Source: Lunularia cruciata (Eukaryota; Streptophyta; Marchantiopsida; Lunulariales; Lunulariaceae). Taken from it: DNA of 64,000 bases. Below the pieces are notes generated by a model. The model was not told where the DNA came from, did no database searches, and worked only from the letters and a program-made list of their open reading frames with translations. This document shows, one piece after another, positions 36,729 to 48,433 of the stretch; position 1 is the first letter of the stretch; each line of letters begins with the position of its first letter. The DNA lies in NCBI GenBank assembly GCA_948567375.1, contig OX419759.1:52367493-52431492 (forward strand). Direction: 5' to 3'. Both the position numbers and the translations under genes were made by a program.

Positions 36729-38527
36729 TATTGGCCACGTGGATTATGGTCTTGTACTCTTTGAGTGCTTGTATGTATATAGATGGTGGAGAGTTGAGAG
36801 AGGGAGGTGTGTTTTAGTTTGAGAAATCTAGAGTGAGAGGAGGATGTGGAGAGTTGTAACAAAGAGCGAGTGTTAGAGTGTTAGAGGAAGCATTTGAGCA
36901 AGAGATGTCCCGGGGTCCTTATTTACCCGTTTCTACATTTTTTTCCCATCAGACTTTAGATTCTATACCATGATGGTTTACGGGATTGGATGGTGGTATG
37001 TTTTGGGGTGGCATTCATGGAGATGATGATGGAAACCTGGATCTTGTTGTCCTTCTATTGTTTACTTATGAGTAAATCTAATATTTGACAATCTATTTAC
37101 TTTTACAGATGGAATATAATCTAATTTTTCTTATGACCTTCAAGATGGAGTTGTGGGGCGCATTTGTCAAAAAGTGAACAAACTAAATGACAAAATTACA
37201 ACAAATTGGGTACAAGAGTGGAAGTATGGAGTCTTTAAGGACCAAAGGAGTTTGGGGAAGGCAGTCAAGGAGAGCATACTATGGTTGGAGAGAGGAGTTG
37301 ATAGGCTATAGTTTGGAGACTAAAATTGAGTAATTTGAGTCAATTTTTTGAGAGATATTATTGATTGGATCAAGGAGGTAGAATTCATATTGAGGAGCAC
37401 AAGATAGAAAATTTTGAGAGCTATGTGAAACATTTAATGATCTATTAAAAGGGTTAGAGAGTAGACAAAGTGCTTATAGTGCTAAGCTCAAGAAAGTTTA
37501 GGGTTTGATCTATCTCAAATCATATATGGTCAATTGAAATTGGAGCTCTTGAAAGTGAGGTGTTGGAGATGAGATGCTAATCAAGTTCAAAACTTTGGTC
37601 ACTCCTTAAGTTGTAGTTTGAATTATCTCATAAAAATTTCCAGTATTGTTGGTAGTTAGGGCTTGTACTTATACACAAAGGTTTTATATGAATTACTCAA
37701 ATTGATAATTTAGGGTCTTGGATCAAGCATACTTGGGTTTAAAGAGCTCAAAAATAAACTCAACTCAAGAATTGATTCATATCTAGGATTGGGGTTAGAT
37801 AAGATTTGGTAGAGCATTTCATAAGCTTGGTAGAGCATTTCTATCTTGTATCATGATTCAGTGTCAATCCTACTATTTGTGTGATTATGATTGGGTATTT
37901 TAGATTGCTAGAGTATTTTTTAGTATTAATTGTTTCTCTGATCTAGAAATATGGGGAAAGTTACCAACAACCAAGAGCAATCTCTAAATTAAGGATTTTG
38001 AAATAACCGGAGAAATTACAAAAAAAGAGTCAAAGTTTGAGAGCTTTTCAAGGGAGCTATAGTGATCATATTGTAGCTTATTTTCTATGATTGGAAAGCT
38101 TATCTTAAAATAGGCTTTCTATGGAATTCTAGAGCTTTTGAATCCATGTCACAAATAGAAAGTTATGCCTATTTGATTTACATAGGATTTTCCCATCATA
38201 AAGACCCTCAAGCCATCCTTGAGGGTAAGTGTCTATGGGAGAATCCTTAGTGGAATTACAACGAGCTACAGGAATCCTGACTACACTTCCTCCCCAAGCC
38301 AAGTAAATGGCCAGCTGTGCAAGGATTGTACCATTGCTCCCCTTCCTTCCATAGTATCCAGTATTCCCCACTATGGGCCTGGACTAACCCGCCAGTACTC
38401 CATAAGAAGTGGGAGTTACGGGAAGGACATTGTTGCCAGGAGAAGGAAACAAAAATAATAGCGCCAGTAGCCCCAAATCCCCAAAGTTACAACAACAAGG
38501 TCACCAGCCAAGGAACGGCTGTGCTAC

Positions 38528-38560
38528 ATTTTTACACTCATTATCAATGAGTGTAAAAAT
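38528..38560. repeat. Perfect 15-bp inverted repeat (hairpin) in T2
   Basis: ATTTTTACACTCATT and its exact reverse complement are separated by ATC. It lies inside the roughly 160-bp segment that T1 lacks. It could form a stem-loop; there is no T-run after it and no gene next to it, so a terminator role is not supported. Confidence 0.85.
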
Positions 38561-38839
38561 ATGGGCAGCACAGTGGAGGCTACTCATATAATGGATGTGA
38601 TGGAATTGGTGGGAGAGGATGAGCCTCCTGTTCTACAAAGGAAGCTTACAATTCTGAATCTACTAGAGGAAGGGATGAGTTAGATAAGTCCCTATCAATC
38701 TGAAGAACAACATTGATAGTTGGGGGAACAATACTAGACCTTCTATGGGAGCCAAGATTGTTATGGGACCCAAAACTATGGTTGAGAGAACAGAAGGGAA
38801 GTGCCTCCAAAAGCTGGGAATAGGCCGGGGGTCCCGGGA

Positions 38840-41800
38840 TATGGACCTGTTTTAAAAAAAAAGTAGCTCATGATCCCATATGGCAGGACTCAATTTTACA
38901 CAAACCGTACGGAGAAAAAAACAAGAAAGTTTACTCTCTTGTTTGGGAAGTGTAATAGCAAATACTAATATTTTTAGACTGAGTTTAGACTATAGTCTCT
39001 ATCATGCTTAGGCCCCTTTATCTTCTCCCACATCAAATACATATGTCAAAGCTGTCACATTGAAATATCATCATGAAGTGCAAGCAGAGGATGCTATGAG
39101 CTACAGTCCAAAGCTTTTAATGAAATATTCGAGCGACTGAAAGTGAAGTTATTTGTGAAAGTCAAGCAGGTAGCCATGCCTTTTTGGCCCATGACAATTC
39201 AACCAGATTTTCTTTTATTATATGAAACTTTTGGTTTCCTAGACGGAAAATTGTGAAGACATGTAATTGAATAGTAATAAAGTTCTTTATTATTTGATAT
39301 TTAACTTAGTGGGTAGAAAAAGATTCCAAAAGAAAATAATATTACCACAAAATTCTATTTCAGAAAAAAAAAAAACTAAATGGACAGTCATATAGAATAA
39401 AATCATTCATAATAGTTCAATTTGAAAACACTAATTTGTTATCAGCAACAAAGTTACAATCTTTCCCAACGGAGTATCTAGATAATAATGAAATGACTCA
39501 ATCTGAAGATGTTAATTTTTTGTTAACAAAAACTCACAATATTTGCCAAAGATGTATGTTCTATCCTCCCCTTTGCTCATGTCTTCCCAAAAAGATCTTT
39601 GTCCAAAAAGTTAGTCTTTGTAAGAACATTATTGTATTACACTCTTCTTTATGGTAATACCTTGAATAGCTGACAATGGGGTCTATGTAGGAGATTGTAT
39701 CCAAACTATCATGGATGATTGTACAAACTTGCAATCCAAATTGTCAAGAACTTTGACATCAATTTACCAAACTTCCTTTTGTATTTGGTAGGGAAAGTGC
39801 AACTTAACCTACCATCACACACGCAGTCTTGGTTTCTAGTCATCACTTCCTATATCACCAAGGAAAAATAAATAACTCTTTTAATGAAAGAAAATCTAAT
39901 CACAATGCAGGCTATAGTGTTGTGGTTTTATAATCCATGAAAAAGTAAACTAGTGTAGTTTATCTCCGTGAAGATGGAAATGGTTGTATGACTGATCTTA
40001 TGGATAAGTTATTGCCATGTGAACAATCTATATATATATGTACACGATTGGCCACATGGATTATGGTCTTGTCCTCTTTGAGTGCTCTTGTGTATATGGA
40101 TGGTGGAGAGTGGAGAGAGGGAGATATGTTTTAGTTTGATGAATATAGAGCGAGAGGAGGATGTTGAGAGTTGTAGCAAAGAGGGAGCATTAGAGTGTGA
40201 GAGAAAGCATTTGAGCAAGAGATGTACCATGGTCCCAATGTGCCAATCCCAAATCCTTTTCTCATCAGATTTTAGATTCTACGTCGTGATGGCTCACGGG
40301 ATTGGATGGTGGCATGTTTCGGGGTGGCATTCATGGAGTAGATGATGAAAAACTTGGATCTTGTCATCCTTCTACTGTTTACTTATGAGTAAATCAATAT
40401 TTGACATTCTATGTACTTTTACATATGGAGTTGTGGTGCACATTTGTCAAAAAGGGAAAGAACTAAATAACAAAATTGCAACAAATTGGGTACAAGAGGG
40501 GAAGTATGGAGTTTTTAAGGACCAGAGGAGTTTGTGGAGGGCAGTCAAGGAGAGAAGACTATGGTTGGAGAGAGGACTTAATAGGCTATAGTTTGGAGAC
40601 TAAAATTGAGTAATTTGAGTAAATCTTTTGAGAGATATCAAAGTTTGAATCAAGGGGGGTAAAATTCATACCAAGGACCACACGATAAAAAATTTGGAGA
40701 GCTATGTGAAACATTTCATGATGTATTAAAAGGGTAGAAAAAGAGAGTAGAGAGTAGAAAAAGTATTTATAGTGCTTAGCTCAAGAAATTTTAGGGTTTT
40801 TGATCTATATCAAATCAGATCTGGTCAATTGAAGTTGGAGCTGCCCAAAGTGAGATGTTGGAGATGAGATGCTAATGATGTTTAAAACTTTGGCCACTCC
40901 TTAATTTATAGTTTGAATTATCTCATAAAATTTTTTAGTATTGTTGGTAGTTAGGGCTTATACTTATATACAAAGGTCTCATAGGAATTACTCAAATTGA
41001 TAATTTAGTATCTTGGATCAAGCATACTTAGGTCTATGTAGCTCAAACTTTAATCCAATTCAAGAATTGATTCATATCTAGGGTTGGGGTTAGATTAGGC
41101 TTGGTAGAGCATTTTTATCTCCTATCATGATTGAGTGTCAGTTCTCCTACTTGTGTGATTATGATTGATTATTTTAGATTTAGAATATTTTTTAGTATTT
41201 ATTGTTTTTATGATCTAGAAATACATGGAAAGTTACTAGGAACCAAGAGCAAACTCTAAACCAAGGATTTTAAAATACGAGTGGAAATTATAGAAAAAGA
41301 GTCAAAGTTTAAGAGCTTATCAAGGGAGACATAATGATCATATTGTGGCTTATTTTAAATAATTGGAAAGCTATCTTATAGGCTTCCTATTGTATTCTAG
41401 AGCTTCTGAATCCAAGTCACAAATAGAAAGTAACACCCATTTGATTTACATAGGATTTTTCCATTATAAAGACTTAGAAGTTTCTCAATTGGATTAGTAA
41501 TTGGTTAAAATGTAAAATATAGATAGAAGGAAGCTTGGAGTACAAGTTGAAATTGGCTGGAAGACACAGAACAAAGGCTTTGAAGCTCATTTCCAGCAAA
41601 AGCAAGGAGAGTTCTTGTTGAATTCTTGTGATTGGATATTCTCCATGCTTGTATGCTTGTTTGTACACCTAGTTGGTTGGATTGGTATGCGGGCATTGCA
41701 CTTAGGTTCTTTCCTTGTAAGAATGCTATTTATTTCTCCTTGGGAATGCTAGAGTGATGACCAATAGACTAGGAGTGCATGCTATGAGAATAAGTTAGGT

Positions 41801-41870
41801 TGCCCATTACTACCCTACTTGATAGCAAGAATACCAAAACCTAGAGTGAAGAGTTCTCTTGCTTGGATTC
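38840..41870. repeat. D-C repeat unit, copy 2
   Basis: D2 (38840-40212) and C3 (40213-41870). C3 is the more complete C copy. It keeps the stretch ending in AAAACCTAGAGTGAAGAG that is also at the end of C1. A + ORF (40361-40591) and a - ORF (41474-41696) echo those of C1; neither is recognised. Confidence 0.75.
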
Positions 41871-41989
41871 CATGCATGCTCAAACTAGTAGGACAGATTT
41901 ATATATAACCTTTCATCTATAGGCTCCACAAATAGCCACCTTTTTGTGTTCCCAAAGAGAGAATGGCAAAGTATGAGAACACTTACAAC

Positions 41990-43260
41990 CCACACTAACT
42001 TGGTGATCCAAGCTAGTCTTTTTATATCATATTTATCCTGTATTGGGACGTTGTAGGTGTGTTACAAAGGCCAAATGGCATATAATTTTATGCATACATA
42101 CCTGAATTAATTGTCAAGGTGATTTTTTTCTTACTTTCTTCATGAATGGATACTTTATTGTATCTTGAAAAGCCATCCAAGAAGTTATAAAAAACATAAC
42201 CGATTACTTGATCAAGAATAACATTTGTAAATGGTAAGGGATGATGATGCTTCTTGTGACTGCATTTAATTTTAAAAAATTGTGATATATTCTCTAATAC
42301 AGTTTTCCAAGGAATGATGTCTTGGTATTCCCCATAGAGCAATCCATAGTCTTTGTATTCATCCAAATACACATCCCGTTGAAATCTTCAAGACCTTTGT
42401 TTCCTCTAGGAATAGGTCTTGGAAATTGTTAGGATTTATAATACACTTCACATGAATCATATGCTTATTCCTAACATAACCAAATTTTGCCATTGTTCAT
42501 CTTTGTAGACAATATTGTCTTCAGCTTTGCAACTCCCTTCTCCTTCATCTTCCTCTATCTCATAACACTCAAAAAATAGTTCTAGTGTCTTCTTGCAAAG
42601 ACAGATCAAAAGATAGGCATGTCTCCTTCTTTAGACAACTGCATTTTCCCAATATGTGGTATTGTCTTTCAAGACACCATGATAAAATCTTGATTTGATT
42701 TCCTAAGGTCTTCATACCGTAGCTTGTGCTAGTATCAATTGATGCTCATGAGAGCACCATATAACCAAGGTGTCCAATTAGTAATGGATACCCTATCTTC
42801 ATCACCAGCTTAAGAACAACATAGCTCAACCTAAAGGGAACTCCACCAATAGTGGTTACTACATTGGAGATTTGTCCTAAACATCTGCTTAGGGTTTGAT
42901 CCACAAAATGTCAGATGCAAGGAATCAATTTCAATTCCAAGAATCTATGAGTAAAATCTTCTATCATTGCATTAAAAATTTATCCCACATCAATACTAAA
43001 AAATATTATGACACAACTTGAAATCTCCGCTTTGTTTTATGGTGAGCGCAAGTCTTACTCCTCTTTTTAATAAACAATAGGTAACCTCTTCCTCTTTGCA
43101 CACTTGGTTCATTTGAGAGCAAAAGCAAGCTATTTTTTGTACAACTTGTGGTCCTCTCAAAATTGCTTAAAGGAGACATTTAGTTTTATGGAAGCTTAAT
43201 CAACTAAAATATTATATTTTAGAACCCTAGGTAAATATATGATGGGCTTTGGTTCTTCTC
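41990..43260 (-). pseudogene. Ty3/gypsy fragment: protease and reverse transcriptase remnants, antisense
   Basis: Reading the minus strand, a protease-like piece lies at about 43010-42750 (IDVG near the active-site position, then TTIGGVPFRLSYVVLKLV). It is followed at 42250-42060 by a clear Ty3/gypsy RT segment: HPLPFTNVILDQVIG, YNFLDGFSRYNKV, then MPFGLCN after an in-frame TAA. The YxDD box itself is not present because the fragment ends. Multiple stops and frameshifts break it. Gag would be expected to the right (about 43300-44400), but no motif is convincing there. Confidence 0.8.
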
Positions 43261-45636
43261 CACCTTTGGGATATCTACCCTTGACATAGAACTCAACAAA
43301 ACTCTTTCTTATTTGAGAATTGTAATGGGTGGGAGCTCTTTTGGAGACATACTTGTAGCCAATTCATTGGTCAATGCTCTACTTGTCTCCTCCTGCGATA
43401 GCATTTCAATTTTCCTTGAATATTTGCAAGGAAAGAAGGTAGAGATGAATCTGGTGGCTCTAGTTTCTGAAAACTGTTTGTGCTTTGATTTTTGGCATCC
43501 TTAAGTATGATATAGTTACTATTTGCCTTGATATTATTTTATTTCTTTAAGAGTATGTCTTTTTTCTCTCATTGTCAAACCTTTGGTTCTGAAGATGAGG
43601 AAGAATCTGAAGAGAGAACTACTTTTTTGTCTTCTTTCTTGACCTTGTTGGGACATGCTGATTCTCTTGGTCAAATAAAATCCCTTTCTCAATTAATGAA
43701 ATTGGTGTAGATCCAATTTCTTCAATAGTTACACAATGTATGTTGTATCCATCTTTGTTGACGATGACATATGAACAAAACAAACCTAGTGTCTTCATGA
43801 TGGTGGTTGAGGATAGTTCGAAACAACTTGCTCTTATGCTTTACAATTCAAACATATATTTATTTATAGAAATATATGGTTCGCATTTGGGTTCCATTCG
43901 CAAGTTAGCATTTGGGTTCCATTCACTTTGGTGCACAATGCCGAAGAGCTCTAAAATTGTAATAGGCTTCATGATTCAAATTCTATCTTGGTGGTATGAT
44001 CCTTCAACATGGAAAAATACTACCATTACTCTCTTGGCACAAACCTTAATGAGACATAGAAAATAGGAAATATTACTAGGAACCTTTTGAACCACAAACA
44101 TTGATTTTTCTTTTTCCACAAAATATTCTTGTGTTTCTCAAACAAGAACCTAATCAATCTTTTATACAAGATATGATGGCAAAGTTGTTAAACACTTAGT
44201 ATTGGCATGGCCTAGTATAATGCAGGTACTACACCAAATTTATGTAGATGAGTATGAAGGTAATCTCATTCATTTGTTTCCACAAACTATGTTGACTTTA
44301 AAGTAAGCTATCTTTAATGAGCTCCTCCAACTTATTGTCCATTTTCTCAAAGGCCTTTGGAGCTACCATAAGTTTATTTCTTCCTCGTCCTTTTTTCTCT
44401 CTTTGGTGCTCCCATTCATCTTAAGATGAAGATGACCTTCATAAAGAGAAACTACTAGAGGAACTCAAATGAATGAAAAATAGTAACCTTTGTGAAGACT
44501 TCTTCTTCTTATTGCTTCTCCACCTTTCATGTAATACCATTAGCTATTATCTAGATGTGGAAATTTGCATGGTAATATTTTGAATGATATTATATATGAT
44601 GGTCTAAATGGATCAGATAGACATGTTACCAAAATAGTACTTTCAGTAATAGTGTAGAGGTCTAAAACATAATAGAAACTTCAAAGCCAATTTTGGAGGC
44701 CTAAATGGCTGAATTAGGCCTCAACGAATGGTCAGCCCCCTCTATGATAGACAATGCGGTCATCAAGGGGAAATTGAAAGGGGTGGAGTTCACTAACATG
44801 TCACCAATCCATGTATCTGATTCAAGGTGCAACTCCCTTTGAGTAGATACTCTTTGCCAAGGTGTTCCTTTGGGGCCTTGGAGGAATTTCGAGGCCGTTT
44901 GGGCTATGGGTAAGTGAATATGAAGGCCGGGTTACTACTCAAGCCTGAAGCAGTCCTCACGTTTGAGATTTAAGAGGTTTGATCCAATTCCATTTGAGAT
45001 TTGCTTCCACGTGTGGAGAACAACCTCAACTCGTTCTAGTTTTGTACTCTTTTTCTTAAGGCAATAAAATAGGGTGACTGCACTTGAGACGAGTGTCGAT
45101 TAGGGTAACACTTATTTGACGCTCTACTCTCGTTTGATCTCTTCCTTTTCCATCATGAATTGTATGGATTTGTGATTCTTACTTTCAACCTGGAACCTCA
45201 AGAAATCGAGTGTATAGTTTTTGAAATTTCTATCAAAAGACAATCCATACATCCTTCTTTGCTCTAAATTCCAAATGATGTAACAACTGATAATTGGAAA
45301 CAGAATAAGGGACTTTTCTCAAGGTGGAAGCGTGGTAGAGAGTATTACTTCATGTAAAAATATGAAACTTGGCATAAAGACATTCAGTTGCAATGAGACT
45401 TGAAATTAGAATGTCTCTCACGATAAAAATTAAAACTTACTCTAATTGATAGTCTAAAATTATAAATACGCAATGGCAACAATTTTGATCCTTGATTTTC
45501 ATAATTCAACTATATTCACGAGCTTCAGGACCTTTCAATGCCGTCATCTTTTTCATCGATCTTCAACTTGAAGGCACTTCCCTTGTGAAAGGTGCTAACG
45601 GTTATTGTCCCCAGTTGCGAGAAATGAAGATTTTGT

Positions 45637-46080
45637 TTGAGGCCCCTTTCGTCTTGTCATGTTACCGACAGGGGATCAACGGGTTGTATTCTCGTTTATA
45701 TTACCATTTGCCGAAATATGAATTTCGGCTGCGGCGACTGCCGAAGAAACGGATGTGCGATGCCGCGCAACGAGAGATTTGCACCATGGGAATCGAGCTT
45801 CATGGTTCAAGGGGTCCGCATCTTCACTTTGGGGATGATGAACGCCGATACTCATATTGGGTGTGTTCGTGAAGGTCCGCTTGAATTCTTTGACAGAGTA
45901 CGTCAGTCCATATGTGGATGGGGTAATTATTGGATCCTTTGTACACTCTATGGTAGAGGTCCTATTCTGATTCAAATTTTGTTCTATATCTCTTGTTACG
46001 ATCTGATCACGTTGCAAACCGTTACCATCAGGTTGTTTCGTTTGAGTAGACGTTTGGGACAAACCGTCGATTTGGACTGA
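45637..46080 (+). other. Conserved ORF of repeat A, copy A2 (147 codons, unknown)
   Basis: Longest version of the A ORF. It is Cys/Gly-rich in the first half (GNMNFG-type segment, RRNGCAMPRNERFAPWE) and ends RLFRLSRRLGQTVDLD, an ending also found in A1 at 11680. An overlapping frame (45492-45872, 126 codons) is open too, as is the minus strand (45676-46062). With three open frames, composition explains part of this. No family is recognised. Confidence 0.3.
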
Positions 46081-48249
46081 GAACTACATCAGCTGAACAA
46101 CTGAGATTGAGACTGATGCTGGTTAGTCTGAAATCGAACCCAATCTCATGAGAACGTACAATGAATGTCCCAAAGTTCAGACTTCATTAATTTCCATATC
46201 AACATGGAACCTTACACATTAAAACTTTTCACCGATAGCATTTACAGATAAGATTGTTACTCATTTCTTCCCTGAAGAGTAGATTGGCTCTTCGAAAGCA
46301 GCGGAGACTCCGTTATGCGGACCGGCCGGTGGATCATGCATAAACCTCCGAAAACCAGGAACTACAGAAGAATATCACGTTCTCCAACAGTAGAGTGGAA
46401 TTCAGTATTTATCACGTTATCGCTTTCACAAATTTGATATGAGATCCTCGCTGATGTGGCATCCGCAGCGTTTTGCGTTCTATCTCTTGGCCCACACGGG
46501 CAATTGGAGCTTGTGGAAATTTTGTACGATCATATATTGATACGTGACAACCATTTTTTGCGAATTCCAGACCCTCATGTTTGGGTATCCATAATATAAT
46601 CGTATCATCCCGATACCGTTACGATCTATACAGTTTGTTGCAGATCCACTTTGTAGCAAACCACGTATCTGAAGAAGCTCTCTACACCGGCTGGTATGGA
46701 CGTCGGTTTTCTCCCTAGCACCTTTCCTTTTTTGAACGTATATATCAATCTCAAGGTAGAGTCTTGATTGATCAGCGTAAGTCGCCGTGGGCCATGATCT
46801 AGAAACTCTTTACCTGTAAAATCAACAATGATCATGCATTCCATCTGCACTTCGAAAGAACATTGAACAATCTAACAAAAGCTCGTTCACCAAAGCATAC
46901 GTTTGAAATGATCATGTGGACTGTCCTAGAAACGATTGTCTAGCTAGAACGGTATTTCTGGAGGCTGATGGTGATGACATTCACAAATGGCAGACTAAAG
47001 ATGTCACCTGTAAAGCTATTAGCCGATCTGATAGGACCAACGCCACTGTTGTCCGGGGCTGCAAAGATGTCATAATCTCTAGATCATCCACGATCGTTGC
47101 ATGCGCTGATACATAATCAGATTTTTCAGCACCCGTACACTACAGCATTGTATGAAGCTCCAGTACATATGTCTAATCTGATCTATATGTATGTGAAGGC
47201 CGGCTTACTACGTAGGCCATCCTACACTTAACCAATGACTTCGATAACTTCTGAGTGGTTTATGTATATACAGTGGAAACGGACTGGAGCACATTGATGT
47301 ACATCAAATTCATCCTTTGACCGTGGATATCATATAAAACAGACTGCGACTTCATCGAATTTCAGCATGATGATTCTGATGATATAAATGTCGACCGCAT
47401 TGGACCCGGTGTAAAAACCTTTTGACTTGAGGCAGGTACACTCGTTCCAAACCAATATTTTATCAGTGAAGCTTTCCAATTCGTGTCCCATAACAAGTGG
47501 AGACATCGATATCTGTGTCGCTTCTGCTGTCATCACGTCACTACTTTATTCTCGTGTAATCCTCTAAACCATTCGGCTCACGGATATTAAATAGTGAGTA
47601 TAAAGAGAGAAGGGCGGATCGCGAAGATACCATGAAACCCCATCAAGCCGTACAAGGGTGAGGTAAAAATATATATATGTGGAAATATAATAAATGAAAA
47701 TATAAACATGAAGTTTACTATGTGAATTTGGGATGCTAGACTCCGCAGCGTAGTATCCGGCCCTTTCATATCGCGTTTCAGCGACCTGAATCGGCCGGAT
47801 GCTTGGTCCTGTAACGCGGTGCTTTGTATTCGTTCTACCTTGACTTTCTGAATTGATATATGTCTTTCGGTCGTGCGTAGTATCAAACACGAATGCTGGC
47901 GCTCCATCTGAAATGCAAGGGCCAAATTATATTTTTTCAATTATAATATAATATATGTGTTACATTTTATTTACAAAATTATTGAACAATGACATCCATA
48001 TTTGCCTTCACGAACTTTGCAGCCTTCACATATTCCTGATTGAACTTCTTCAAATCCCCTGAAAATGTTTCACTACTGGTCAAACCTCGGGACCTGTATA
48101 TGCAGGCGTAAAAAGGACGGAATCGATGGTCCCAAAGGCCTCACCGTTGAGAGTCGGGGATGTCCTGAAGAAAGTCGGGGCGGAAGAGTACTGCGAGGAA
48201 AGCACGAACAATAGTGCCGTCAAAAGTCAGTCGATAAACCAGGGATTGC

Positions 48250-48433
48250 CACGTGTTGATTATGGAAATGGGTACATCAATTTTGGGATCTATAAATTGT
48301 GAGTGTAAGTTGTTACCATGACGAAGTCTGCGAGAGAACGAAAGATCTGCTAATCAGAGAGCATTTTAGCTTCATTGGTTTACTTCTATCTGTCTCCGAG
48401 TGGTCAGCATCGATCATTCATCATCTAACACCA
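48250..48433 (+). promoter_or_regulatory. TLP promoter and leader
   Basis: A G-box CACGTG lies at 48250-48255, a TATA box (TATAAAT) at 48291-48297, and a leader of about 110 bases follows to the ATG at 48434. A 12-bp segment absent from the A0 copy introduces an upstream ATG at 48318 with an 11-codon ORF ending at 48353. It lies at or just before the expected transcription start, so it may not be in the mRNA. Confidence 0.6.

Larger units (their letters stand above)
35446..38838. repeat. D-C-T repeat unit, copy 1
   Basis: D (35446-36896), C2 (36897-38205) and T2 (38206-38838) follow one another. D and C recur in the same order at 38840-41870, giving a tandem pair with a period of about 3.4 kb. 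D contains the AT microsatellite at 36669-36727. C2 is cut at about 38205, where T joins. Short ORFs only; no retroelement domain is seen. The unit may be LTR-like material, but no TG...CA ends or primer site could be fixed. Confidence 0.75.
42755..48433. repeat. Repeat A, copy A2: full upstream region of the intact TLP gene
   Basis: This is the longest A copy. It starts within antisense gypsy sequence (homology to A3 begins at about 42755) and ends at the TLP start codon. Homology to A0 covers its last 1.45 kb up to the A of the ATG. It is the only copy still attached to a TLP coding region. Confidence 0.87.

Noticed and set aside
43313-44066. Plus-strand ORFs repeated in A1, A2 and A3 (starting near GGSSFG)
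   Set aside because: They lie opposite the antisense gypsy region and recur only because the repeat does. The minus strand is the more likely original coding strand.
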